Of a DNA stretch of 64,000 nucleotides, positions 31,567 to 42,124 are shown in pieces (positions within the stretch are counted from its first letter, which is position 1; each line of letters opens with the position of its first letter). Under the pieces are notes generated by a model that worked only from the letters and a program-made list of their open reading frames with translations, ran no database searches and was not told where the DNA came from. A program made the position numbers and the translations under genes. Origin of the DNA: Portulaca oleracea (lineage: Eukaryota; Streptophyta; Magnoliopsida; Caryophyllales; Portulacaceae); contig CM055887.1 of assembly GCA_029582165.1 (NCBI GenBank), positions 17,593,190 through 17,657,189 of the forward strand, in the 5' to 3' direction.

Positions 31567-32890
31567 TTCGGCTACAGCGTTTAGAGTAGCTTTTAGTGTT
31601 TTGACCAGTCAAAATGCTACTTTGTTAAATTTTAATTGTTCGGTAACAAAGCTTTTAAATTTAGTGAATAGCGTTTATATGAGCGTTTGATTAAGTTTTT
31701 CTTGAGGTTACAAATCTTAACGTCAAGCGATTATTCAGCGTATTGCAAACCTGTATTTCATAAATACCCTCAAAAGTTTCCCCTAATGTACAACTATTGC
31801 CATTCAATAAAACCCTAAACCCTTCCTTATTTTTGCTCACTCTCCCAGCCTCCTCAAGCCCTACCAAACTCCTGAGTAGTCGCCATCTCTACTGAAGTGT
31901 TCAAGTTCATCAGTCTGAAGCTACTCAAAGGTATGTCAAACTTTTTCGAATTTTTAAGTTTATACATTCAATTTAGTTTAGGTTTCCCCCAAAGTAAGGC
32001 TCTGTCATAATGGAAATTAGGGGAAACTTGTATTTCATAAATACCCTCAAAATTTTTATTGTTCTTGTTCTTGAGTTTTGGTGTATTGCCCGTCAAATTT
32101 CCATTACTCACAGTGAGTTGGTCCCAATTATTGGGAGTGTGATATGAGAAAGATTGAATTTTATCAATTATGTAGGAGAAAAAAATATGAATTGTTGTCA
32201 TGTATATTGCAGTGAGTTGGTCCCAATTATATATGGAGTTGGGTGTGAAAATATTTTTCAAGCAATTACTGAGTTGGTCTCCAATTATCAAGTTAGGCAT
32301 GAAAGCACTGTTGAATGGTAACTGTGCGGAGATATTAACACGGAAAATCTGCATGTCTTTGATAATCTCATTTACAAGCTAGCAAAAGTGCCTTGCCACA
32401 TGTATTATCAAATTGGCTTCCACCTAATATGTCAAAAAAAAAAGGTTTCAATTCCACTCTTTTTTTCATTTTCTTTTCAGTTTACTTGAGAATGATATAT
32501 TATAGGGTTCTTTGATTTTTATTTATGTACGTTGATGATTTTTTTATAGCCCTTGTTTAAAGGGCAACTTGTTGTATTGTATTCCAATAAATTGTCCCAT
32601 TTTGACTAATGAGGTAATCTTTGCACTCCTGTGAACAATAGTCGAGAGTGAGGTAGCTAAATTTGGGCAAAGTGAATTTAGCAAAGTACTTACTCCCTCC
32701 ATCTCAAATAAATTGTCCCAGTTTGACTAATGAGGTCAAAAATTTTAAACTTAACCATTAACCATAAATTGTCCCAGTTTGACTAATGCGCAATAAACTA
32801 CTTAATGGAAAAGTGAGCATCATTCAAAATATGGTTTTTAATCATAAAACCTTGAATTACACTTATGTTGACTATATCACATATTGTTGT
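31567..32890 (+). other. Harbinger 5' subterminal region
   Basis: No gene. It holds two to three copies of AATTGTCCCA(G/T)TTTGACTAATG (32580-32790) and repeated GAGTTGGTCCCAATTAT (32110, 32215, 32272), likely subterminal motifs or untranslated leader. Confidence 0.6.
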
Positions 32891-32893
32891 CAG

Positions 32894-34132
32894 ATGACAT
32901 TGGAGAATAATGAAAATCAAAAGAATGGAGGATCCAAAAAGATGTTCAAGTGGAGTGATAAGGGCACAATTATATTATGTGATGTTGTGATTGAATATAT
33001 TAGAAAGAATGGATGTGGGCAATTTTATAAATGGCGTGACATTGAGCGAGATACTGGTTTTAGAATTGGGCTTGGGCGTCCATGTCCAATTGATTCTTGT
33101 AAGAACAAAATCGATGCAATGACGAAGGAATGGCGTGCTTGGAGCCTTGAGAATGAAGGAAACTGGACTAGGTTGGGATCCTAAATCTGGCAAAATTAAT
33201 GCCCCACCTGAATGGTGGGAGAAGAATAAGGTTAGTTTTTATTACTATTATTTTTTTGGTTTCTACTCTCACTAGAGTATTGTGGTTTAATGCTTAAAAA
33301 ACCTACATAACTTTAAAGACACCTTAACTTATGCTAGTGACTTTTTTTGATTTTTTTGGAATTATGGTAACTTGAACCATTTATGAAAAAGTTCAGAGAA
33401 AAAGGTATAACTTCAGAACTTAAGGAAAAGTGGGAGGAAATGTTCGCGAATTCATTTGCAATTGGCTCCAATGTTTATGTACCTACTATGGAACCTCCTA
33501 GTGTAAATCTTGGAGAAAATGAGGGTGGTCTAGATGAAGAAAGTCCAATGGAATGGGAGACATGTTTGGTGTAGAAGAAAATTTGGATGTTAATAATCTT
33601 CAGGAACATGATTATTATCTAGATGAAGAAAACTTTATAAGGGACTTTAATTTGTTCATTGTGTAAGTGGGGGTACTAGTAATGAAACCCAACGTAACAT
33701 GGAGGCCTCGCAAATTGCTAGCCAAACTGAAACAACAGATGAAGGTGAAATGGCTACGAGGAAGACATCTAAACAAGTTCAAAGAACTGGGGTAAAGGCT
33801 AATTCAATGCAAATGAAACATAAGAGACGACAATCTGATGGGTCTGTAATGTTGGGAGATCAAATTAAGGATATGGTTGAAACTTGCAAAATGATGAGTC
33901 AAACTATATCAACTAATACAAGCAACAATCATCTACATCTACTATTGGCAAAGCAATGCAAATCGTTCAGCATATGGTAGACAACTATATTTTAGAGAAA
34001 GGAAGTGATTTTTGGTGTTTTACTATCCATGTGCTAGAAGATGGTGTCAAGAGAGAAATCTTCCTAAGTATGGATGATGATGATAGTAGGGAAAAGTGGC
34101 TTAAGTATCAACATAGGATGAAAGACAAGTAA
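32894..34132 (+). pseudogene. Harbinger ORF1, Myb/SANT-like DNA-binding protein (one frameshift)
   Basis: In PIF/Harbinger elements this protein binds subterminal DNA and helps the transposase enter the nucleus. Exon 1 begins MTLENNENQKNGGSKK and carries a Myb/SANT-like domain (FKWSDKGTIILCDVVIEYI, NGCGQFYKWRDIERDTG, NKIDAMTKEWRAW). A frameshift near 33155 ends the first frame at 33183. The next frame carries ETGLGWDPKSGKINAPPEWW up to a donor at 33230. Later exon sequence (KKFREKGITSELKEKWEEMF, then SVMLGDQIKDMVETCK) runs to a stop near 34130 in mixed frames, with further breaks around 33575 and 33975. The order of blocks matches plant Harbinger ORF1 proteins. Confidence 0.8.
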
Positions 34133-34387
34133 CTCATTAATATCTAGTTTAAAGTTTTATTTGCAAAGTCTATTTTAGGTGGATATTTTGATTTGTTTAT
34201 GTTGATAGTTATTTTGAAGTTACTATCATGTTTGGCTAGTGTGATTGCACTTGAACTTAATATTATTTATATTGAAATGTTTGCTTATAATTTTATTGTT
34301 GGGTTTTTCTTTTCTTTTCTTTTCTTTTCATTTTCAATTTATAAGTATGGATACATTATTATTGTTATATTAATTGCAGGAATATTA
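34133..34387 (+). other. Spacer between Harbinger ORF1 and transposase
   Basis: AT-rich, with TTTTC repeats at 34309-34330. No gene. Confidence 0.6.
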
Positions 34388-35787
34388 ATGGATTGTGATG
34401 AACTAGAACACAATGAAGTGGATTGTGAGAATGAGCTATCTCGTAAATTCAGGATGATGGCTTCATGTACAACGACATTGATAACTACTTATTTTTATAA
34501 GTATCTCTATATGGAACCTTGCATGACTTCTTTTTTAATAGGAGAAATGTGGATTATGGAAATCCTTAATGGTCACCCAATTCTTTGTGTGAATGTTTTC
34601 ATAATGGAACCGGACTTATTCGTTGAACTATGTAAGGAATTATCTACAAAATATGGGTTGTGACCAAGCAATAGGGTGTCAATTTATGAGAAAGTTGGCA
34701 TCTTCCTTTATACTATTGCCTTAGGTGTTTCAAATAGAGTTGTAGGCAAACGCTTTCAATGCTCAGGTAACATCATAAGTAGAGTATTTCATGAAGTGTT
34801 GAATACGATTTCTTCACGAGAATTAAGGGGTCTTGCGTGTGATATGCTAAGACCAAGACATCCAGAATTTAAGCATATACCCCCCCAAATAGCCAATGAT
34901 GAAAGATACATGCCCTATTTTAAGGTAAAATATTTCTGTGATTATGTCACCCCTTTTTTTTTTTGGTTCTACAAATGTTGTCTTATGTATGTTGCAATTT
35001 GATGATAGGATTGTATTGGATGCATTGACGGCACACACATTGCAGCATGTATTCCTGAAAATGAGCAACTTCCTTACAGAGGAAGGAAAGGGATTACTAC
35101 GTTCAATGTTATGGCAACATGTTTCACATTTGTCTCGGCTGGATGGGAAGGATCGGCACATGATGCTCGTGTTTTTCTACATGCGATTGAAACACCAGAA
35201 CTGAACTTTCCAAAGCCCCCAGAAGGTATGCTTTCTCTATTTTGACTTCATCATAATGCCTATCCATCTTGAAGTAGAATATAATTTCATCTTTTTGCCT
35301 TTTAATTTGCGTAGGACGTTACTATTTAGTTGATAAAGGATATCCAGATAGAAAAGGATACTTAGTACAATATTCAACATTAAGATATCATCTATTACAA
35401 TTTCAAAAGGAGCCACCAAACAATTCTCAAGAGGCCTTCAATCGCATAAACTCTTCCCTTCGAAGTTGCATCGAGAGGTCATTTGGAGTTTTAAAACAAA
35501 GATGGAAGATATTAAATAGAATGCCTCAGTTTAGTGTTGATACTCAAATAAGGACCATAGTGGCTACCTTTCCATTGCACAACTACATTCGACTGAATTC
35601 ACCAAGTGGTCGAGTGTTTCAAGTGCTTGAGCAATACCTGGATTACATACCAGACAATGAGCTCTCAACAGGTAATTCACTGGGCGAGGACAATGTTAGG
35701 GGTCGATCTGAAATGAAGGATGTTCGTGATCGAATTGCCAAGTCTTTGTGGCAAGCTCGAGGACGTACCGAGTTTGGTCTATTATAA
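34388..35787 (+). pseudogene. Harbinger transposase (DDE_Tnp_4 type), three exons, one internal TGA
   Basis: I infer exons at 34388-34924, 35009-35225 and 35315-35787 from GT/AG borders that keep the family frame. Exon 1 has the helix-turn-helix-like FQCSGNIISRVFHEVL. Exon 2 starts DCIGCIDGTHIAA with the first catalytic D. Exon 3 has LVDKGYPDRKGYL (second D) and CIERSFGVLKQRW (catalytic E), so the whole triad is present. The protein ends QARGRTEFGLL at a TAA. The only damage I see is a TGA at 34661-34663 between YGL and PSNR, which a single CGA-to-TGA change could explain. It would cut and paste Harbinger ends. Intron borders are predictions. Confidence 0.88.
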
Positions 35788-36109
35788 GTTTTATATTGCA
35801 CTATATTTTGTAGTTTATTTAAGAACAATGTATTTAGTTCAATAATTTATTATTGAATTTGAAGATCTGCTATTTATTTTTTTAATTTTATATAAACTTA
35901 TTGATTTATTTATAAATTGAATGTTGCCACAAACACCAATGTGATGACGATAGTGGACAACAACAATCATGAACAAAGTAGAAAAAAATGTTTCCTTTGT
36001 ATTTTGTCGAGTGTTCAGCTGCTTGCTTGCTTCAATCCTTATTTCCTTTCCTGTTTTTGTTCACAACAACAAGACTACTAATAGGAACAACAACAAAAAT
36101 AACAATAAC

Positions 36110-36147
<38 letters not shown>

Positions 36148-36386
36148 CAACAACAACAATTCCTACAATAATAATAACAATACTAATAATGATAATAATA
36201 ATAATAATAATATGCCCATTTTGGTTATTTAACATTAATCAACTACTCCAACCCCTAATTTTACTGAGCTCATTATTTACAAACAACTAATTTAATCGCT
36301 ATCAGCTATCCGCTAATATGAAACAACTACCCGCTACCCAAACAGTTATCCGCTATTCAATCCGCTCTTTTTGCCGAACAGAGCCT
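35788..36386 (+). other. Harbinger 3' region with (AAT/AAC)n microsatellite
   Basis: AT-rich. A trinucleotide run of AAT/AAC/AAC units at about 36089-36215 gives N-rich or I-rich ORFs in several frames that are not genes. The right terminal repeat ends near 36384. Confidence 0.75.
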
Positions 36387-36535
36387 AGGACTACTCTACG
36401 CCAGTACACTGAGGAGTAGTTCATGAAAGCAAAGATGGCGACACTGTCGACCCGGACAGTCCTGAAGAGAATAGTTTAGGACTATTCTTCGTCAGCATGC
36501 TGAGGAGTAAGCAAGACACTGACGATGACGAAGGA
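36387..36535 (+). repeat. T1 ~100-bp array, right remnant
   Basis: CTACTCTACG(C/T)CAGTA, CTGTCGACCC(A/G)GACAGTCCTGAAGAG and AGGACTA repeat blocks continue the array interrupted by Harbinger. Confidence 0.8.
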
Positions 36536-37047
36536 CAACTTTAAGGATACGATGATAATTAATCTCAGCTCCTTGTACCGAAAAGATTGCAAAAAAATTG
36601 AACAAAAAAAAAGAAAAGGTCAAATTATATGAAAAAAAACAAAAAGATGAATAAAGAAAGAAAGAAAAAAGAAGATATTGTAAAACCTGCGAGTTTACAA
36701 ATTCAGGGAGAAGACGAGGAGCGGCAGATGAATGGAAGAGGCGAGGAGGGTGCGTTTATATAGTATCTGATTGGCTAAGTTTCAGGATATTACTAGAATT
36801 GTCAGTCAAGTCTCCAACCCCATCTCCAACTCCAACGCCATCTCCAACTCCAACTCAAACTTCAACTCCAACTCCAAATCCATCACCATCTCCTGCTCCA
36901 ACTCCAACTGCCGAATATTTTATCCGATTAAGTTTCTGATGAAATTTTATCCAAACTAAAAAGTTGTCATAAAAAAAATCATTGTCCTTAAATATTCAAG
37001 ACCCAACCGCTTTAAATACTCTAAGTTTGTGTCCGCGGTTGACTCTC
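36536..37047 (+). other. T1 3' region with (CCAACT)n simple repeats and an antisense promoter
   Basis: No sense-strand gene. 36795-36915 is a CCAACTCCAACT-type simple repeat. The minus strand carries promoter-like elements at 36755-36774. A polypurine tract ends the region. Confidence 0.6.
36755..36774 (-). promoter_or_regulatory. Antisense promoter-like cluster in T1 3' region
   Basis: On the minus strand a CCAAT motif (complement of 36770-36774) lies 7 bases upstream of TATATAAA (complement of 36755-36762). A C/T-rich leader follows downstream on the minus strand to about 36690, then CTCGCAG|GTTTTAC, a possible splice donor. The layout resembles the antisense gene start in T5, but no coding exon is visible here. 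Confidence 0.5.
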
Positions 37048-37059
37048 GAAGGGGGCATC
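37048..37059 (+). other. T1 polypurine tract
   Basis: GAAGGGGGCATC directly precedes the 3' LTR start TGTAGGAGGC. Confidence 0.75.
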
Positions 37060-38066
37060 TGTAGGAGGCAAAACTTTGTCGACCAATTAAAAAATGACGC
37101 GTGGAAAATAAATCAAATTTATTCAGTCAATTATTATCCAACACGTGTTATATTAATTACGACGGTCCATTTAATCAAATTTTAAATGGAAATGCATCCT
37201 AAACAATAATATCATTACACGTGTCAAAGACGATATAGAAAATATTAATTATTTCTTTATTTAAAATTAAAGGAATAATTAACTAACTTGGGCCCAAGAC
37301 CAAAGCCCAACTCAAACCCTAGGGATTAAGCCTCCAGATCCTATAAATAGGGGTCCTTTCCCTTCATTTTGAACCCCCGGAGATTCAGCAATCAGCATCA
37401 AGAGGCTCCAGGAGATCAAATTGCCAGCGCGCGGCCTCCAGCTACCAAGCGTCAAGGATCGAAGTCTGCAGAAGATCAAGATCGAGTCTCCAAGTCTTCG
37501 ACACGTGTTGATCAAGAACAACAACGGAGTTCTTCATCAAGACACTCAGCAGTCTACCCCTTGGCATTCGACATTCTACACTCCAGAGGCTTCAGAAGAT
37601 CGAACTATAAGCGACCTCCAATTACCAAGCGCCAAGGACCAACGTCGGCTAACTCAATAACTTATGTTCTTCACATCAAACTGCAGTCATCTTCTTCGTC
37701 TGGTTCATCGATCGAGACCAAACACTCAAGCCCTCGAATCCAAGAACTTGAAGAACTGCAACCAACAGTTAACCTTCAAACGGTCAACCTTCAAGCAGCC
37801 TCCAGCTACCAAGCACTAAGGAGATCAACGCTCAAGACCTTCATCTCATGAACTGCTACAAAGTTCTTCAGCTAGACCTGCATTCGAGATCGAGATCAAG
37901 CGTCTGCGCCCTTGGCTCACCCATATTTCAGGAGATCGAATCAGATGACTATTTTATTGTACTTAATACAAAGATTGTACCCACATATATTTAAATATCA
38001 ATACAAATTAATTTGTTTCTCAATTTCCTTTCTTTATTTATTTTAGACTCGAAATTTGTGTTTACA
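37060..38066 (+). repeat. T1 3' LTR
   Basis: 1007 bp, TGTAGGAGGC...GTTTACA, homologous to 4678-5696. TATA box at 37342-37349. The TSD CTAAC follows at 38067-38071. Confidence 0.93.
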
Positions 38067-38236
38067 CTAACCTTAACCTATCTCACATATGGACTTGCCC
38101 TGTTTGATCTCTCAAGGAGTAACGGTTTGAGGCATAATATCGTCTGATAGGGGATATATAAATATGAGGTTTAGGTTTAAGGTTTGAAACTCCTTTTTAA
38201 TAGATGGTCACATAATAATAAGATAAATAAAAAATT

Positions 38237-38238
<2 letters not shown>

Positions 38239-38283
<45 letters not shown>
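38239..38283. repeat. (CT)n microsatellite
   Basis: About 22 CT dinucleotides in the unassigned 38072-38354 spacer. The overlapping LSLSLS ORF is an artefact of the repeat. Confidence 0.95.
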
Positions 38284-38285
<2 letters not shown>

Positions 38286-38354
38286 TCTTTTTATTTTACT
38301 TGGAACGGGCTATTTCAATTTCATAATCATGTAACCATATTCTCAAAACCATAT

Positions 38355-38925
38355 TTGTGTAATTTGTAAATATGCACCACATTTTTGCATGTTTAGAATA
38401 TAATGTTGTGAAATTTGTTAAACTTTTCCCCACTCTTTTCATTTTAAGTTCGATTTTAGTAGAGTCTATTTTCTAACAGGTGAATTCGAGAATTCTATAA
38501 TTCACGGATTCGTAACCTTACCCCCCGGGCTCAAAATTAGGGTTCATAAATCGGAGTTATTTTCTTTTTGGTTTGTTGATTTCCTTAAATCAGCTAACGA
38601 CTCCTCTTTTCTGTGAGCCGAAGACAAATGGGCCTAAACATGGTCTTCCTTATGGTCGCATGGCCCTGGAACCAGTCTGGTGGCCCACGTGTCTTCTTCT
38701 GGCCCGAATTTGGAATGATTTGTTATTAATCTATTGATAAAATAATTTGGTGCAATTTCGAGTATGTTAATATGAATAAGGTCCTTAAAAGATCGAAAAT
38801 ATTTTATAAAAATAAAAATATCCTTATTTAAGGATTAAGCAACCTTGGTTGGCTCCCAATCACAACCTAAGTAGTGCAACGATAAAAGAGAGGCCTTCAA
38901 CCTTCTCTTTTTTCGGGGTCCTACA
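38355..38925 (+). repeat. 3' part of a T4/T5-family LTR
   Basis: Aligns with the R/U5 part of the T4 LTR (about 41230 onward) through GATTTTAGTAGAGTCTATTTTCTAACAGG, AATTCGAGAATTCT, GGTTTGTTGATTTCCTTAAATC and AAAATATCCTTATTTAAGGATTAAGCAACC. It ends in the family terminus GGTCCTACA. The 5' part is missing. The next base starts LINE sequence, so it probably inserted into the LINE and later lost its left side. Confidence 0.8.
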
Positions 38926-40393
38926 AGTACAAGTGAGGACTTTCTCTCATACTACAAAGAGTTATTCAAGGGGGATAGTAAGGATGGCGGGGTGGAACAT
39001 CAAGGTATGCAGATGTTCCTCCGTGCTGTTTTGAGGCAACTGTCTGCTAAAATGCTTTTGGGCCCAATGACTCAAGAAGAAACCAAGTGGGCAGTTTTCC
39101 AGATTGGCCCTCACAAAGCCCCTGGGCTAGATGACATTCCTCCATCCTTCTTCCATAAATGTTGGGCTCAGGTTGGGCCAATGGTTACAAATTTTGTATC
39201 TGATGCTTTTTACTTTGGTCAGTTTGTCAAGGCCATCAACATGACGAGTTTTGTGTTTCTTAAGAAGCACGGTCAGACTGAGAAGGTTGTGGGTTTCCAG
39301 TTATTAAGTCTTTACAATTTATTGTACAGAATCTTAGCAAAGTGCTTGGTAAATAGGCTTAGGCGTCTTATGCAGTTATGTGGTTATGCCGAAACTTATA
39401 TGTCACTTCCAGAACGCCTTCATTCCAGGGAGGATGATCTCTAATAGTGCACTTATTGCTCATGAGATCCTCTCTACCATAAAGAGGAAGAAATCAGGTT
39501 GGCAGTATGTGGCTTTAAAAGCGGACATGAGCAAGGCATACGATAGAGTGAACTGGGCTTCCTCAGGAAGGAGTTGGAACATTTTGGATTTCTGAGTCAC
39601 TGGGTCAAGCTAATCATATGGCGTGTGTCCTCGGTCTCGTATTCTGTGTGTGTGAACCAGGAGCAGTCCGCCTTCTTTAAATCAAGTAAGGGTCTTCGCC
39701 AAAGGGAGCCTCTATCACCCTATCTCTTCTTTTTTGGAAACTCTTTTTGCTAACCTAATAGAGCTTGAGAGATACAAGGTAATTGAGGGTTTCGATGTGA
39801 GGCGTCACCAGCCTCTTCATATCTCCCATCTTTTTTTTTTTTTTTTTGTAGATGACTCCTTATTCTTTACCAGACTGATGTTGGTTCTTGTTTGAACCTG
39901 AAAACCTTACTAGATTCGTTCTTGAAAGTGTCTGGCCAGGTGATTAATATTCAAAAATCAGCAGCCCTTACATCACCAGGCTTGGGGGAGTGGGATGTAC
40001 AAGGGGTACGAGACATCGTTGGTTTCACTATTGAAGAGCCCGGGTCCAAATACCTGGGAGTTCCTCCCGTGGTCGGTGAAAAATGAATAGAGATTTTCAG
40101 TCACTTACTCGAGAAAGTTGAACATAGGTTGCAAAGTTGGAAAGCAAAAATGCTAAATCGAGCAGGAAGGTTGGTTCTCATTCAATCGGTTTTAACTATG
40201 TTGCACCAACATGTGATGTTGGTGCATAAAATCCCTGTAGGGGTAGTTAGACATATAAATGCCGCCATGATTCGATTCTTTTGGGCCTTCCCCAGGAAAG
40301 ATAGAGGATCTCATTGGGTTGACAGGAACACCCTTCAGTTACCAAAAGGGGGAATGTTTGGTATCAGGGATGTTGGGTGTCTCAATGACTCCC
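38926..40393 (+). pseudogene. L1-type LINE reverse transcriptase fragment
   Basis: Blocks in order: YYKELFKGDSKDGG, IGPHKAPGLDDIPPSFF (RT block preceding the palm), FQLLSLYNLLYRILAKCLVNRL, FQNAFIPGRMISNSALIAHE, KADMSKAYDRVNW, the FVDDSLFF active-site motif near 39846, QVINIQKSA, YLGVPP and a C-terminal WKAKMLNRAGRLVLIQSVL. This order is that of plant L1-type ORF2 reverse transcriptase. Several frameshifts (near 39390, 39595, 39730-39850, 40086) and a T-tract at 39829-39849 break it. T4 starts abruptly after CLNDSL, so the rest probably lies beyond T4, outside the window. No endonuclease domain is visible. Confidence 0.9.
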
Positions 40394-40531
40394 TGTAGAC
40401 ACCGGGATTTGCACCGATATAATCCCGACTTGTCAAAAGTTTAAATAAAACATCTGGGCCGGATACATCATTTGGCCAATGTAACAAGCAAAGCAAACAA
40501 GACAAACTCAAGGCGGCCCACTACCAAGAAC

Positions 40532-40806
40532 AAAACCCGCACGGGTTTTAATCAAAGGAGACGGCCCAGAAACAGGACCAGCCCAAGGCGCGCCCCGGCC
40601 CAGTCACTTCAAAACCCGCACGGGTTTTCTATCATCTGAAGCGTGTCGTTTTGCCTCGTCCACATCAGCGATCCGTGTGTGGGGATTATAAAACCCGCGC
40701 GGGTTTTATCCTCCAAAAGCTGGCGCCAAAATCCCATGCAAGCCCCTGATTTTAGCCCATGTGCGTTTGACCTTTGCCTTGACTTCCTATAACCCGCACG
40801 GGTTTT
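40532..40806. repeat. T4 LTR ~80-bp U3 repeats with AAAACCCGCGCGGGTTTT palindromes
   Basis: Palindrome-like 18-mers start at 40532, 40611, 40690 and about 40790. The third is perfect. Between them lie GAAGCGTGTCGTTTTG and CATCAGCGATCCGT, the unit seen in T5. Confidence 0.85.
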
Positions 40807-41701
40807 GTAATTGTATGGAGATGGAGGGCATGATCCAACATCCAAGGGATGTATCCCCTCCATTTGCTTCCTAAACACCACCTCACTCACCTATGAATAC
40901 CCCTCTTCCATTTCATTCATTTACATCCACAATCACCCTCTACTACCCTTACTCTATCCAAACTCTCATCAACTTACACCATTATTCTACCCAAACTCTC
41001 ATCTATTATCATCACCTTGCTTACACTCTCTTAAACTCTCCCTATCACATCCATTCTCATATTACCATAAACCACTACCCCTACATCACCTTTCCATCAC
41101 CCTGATACTCATCTTTCCATTCACCAAGTCAAGGAGAAAGTCAAGATTTCGATCGGCGCATTCGGGCTTCTAAATCAAAGAGGTTCGCTCTCATTTTCTT
41201 ATCGTTGTATTATTTAATTATGTAATTTGTATTTCATTTACATTAATTGTGCATACTTTGTAAACAAAAACCTTGTTTTATAATGCATGTTAAGAATATA
41301 ATTTTGTGAAATCAATTAAACTTCTTCCCGCTTTATTTCATTTTAATGTAGATTTTAGTAGAGTCTATTTTCTAACAGGCGAATTCGAGAATTCTTATAA
41401 TTCTCGAATTCGTAACCTTATCCCCGGACTTAGAATCGGGTTTCATAGACTGGAGTTATTTTCATATTTTTATGGTTTGTCGGTTTCCTTAAATCGACTG
41501 GCGACTCTTTTTATTCTTTTTTATAATCCGTTTAATTATTTAAAAATGGAATTTATACTAAAATAATTAAAAAATGGTTTGACATCTTCCTCTCATCCAA
41601 TTCAAGGCTAAAGGCAAGAGAAAGTGGGCCATAAACAATAAAACCCACGCGGGTTTTAACGTTTCTAGTCCCCTTTCTCTGGCCTAGGGAAGTAGGCGGC
41701 C

Positions 41702-42124
41702 AGGGTAGCGGGTTTTACCCAGCGAAATTTGCCTTGGCGATTCTGAGCTTCGAGAGATGGCAGTCAGGGTTAGTGCCACGCCCAGGGTGGCGGGAGCTAC
41801 CCTACTTCACTTCTTGCCTTTGTTCCTTCCTTCTTTCCAAGGTACGTAACGCCCGCTACAAGGGTCGTAGCGGGTGTTACCTCACTGATTTGCACCAAAT
41901 GAAGGGAGAGTGGTCTCGGGTCAACTCCGCCTCGGCTCTCGGTCCGGCTCAACTCGGGAAATCACCATAAATTCTCTACAATGGCGTGTTTTACCTCGTT
42001 TTTGAGTAAAATGCCAAAACCTACAAAATAACCAAAAACATACTAAATAACCATAAAAATAAACACGAAACGAGTCAAAAGCCTAAGAATTAAGGCGTTA
42101 TTTAGACACAAAATTGGGTCTAAA
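41702..42124 (-). repeat. Athila-like LTR fragment inside the T4 LTR
   Basis: The end of this segment reads AAAGCCTAAGAATTAAGGCGTTATTTAGACAC...GGGTCTAAACA, closely matching the T2 LTR end at 11469-11513, in the same minus orientation. Its left part holds GTAACGCCCGCTAC...GTAGCGGGTGTTAC inverted repeats. It interrupts the T4 LTR after GGCGGCC. The right half is included in the tandem duplication. Confidence 0.7.

Larger units (their letters stand above)
31560..36386 (+). mobile_element. PIF/Harbinger DNA transposon, nearly complete
   Basis: The left end GACCCTATTCGGC and the inverted right end GGCTCTGTTCGGC form an imperfect 13-bp terminal inverted repeat. The flanks share TAG, and more widely CTAGGAC, because the site is in a repeated motif. 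Inside are a Myb/SANT-like ORF1 and a DDE transposase, both on the plus strand, the typical two-gene plan. The insertion lies in the T1 tandem array, so T1 is older. Border precision is a few bases. Confidence 0.88.
4678..38066 (+). mobile_element. T1: Tat-like Ty3/gypsy element lacking pol, host of the first nest
   Basis: The LTRs at 4678-5696 and 37060-38066 are homologous over their length and share the ends TGTAGGAGGC and TTACA. The 5-bp TSD CTAAC is at 4673-4677 and 38067-38071. The element's own sequence is 4678-9761, 30896-31560 and 36387-38066, about 7.4 kb; the rest is T2 (with T3 inside) and a Harbinger element. Only gag-like ORFs are present, followed by long tandem arrays and a polypurine tract. 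RT, RNase H and integrase are absent, so it would have depended on another element. Its LTRs are the most diverged pair in the nest, as expected of the oldest member. Confidence 0.92.

Noticed and set aside
35969..36290. N-rich and I-rich ORFs
   Set aside because: Products of the AAT/AAC microsatellite in the Harbinger 3' region.
38926..40393. A retrotransposon with a captured LINE interior flanked by LTRs
   Set aside because: T4 has its own PBS and coding region to the right and the flanking 5-mers do not match, so two separate insertions fit better.
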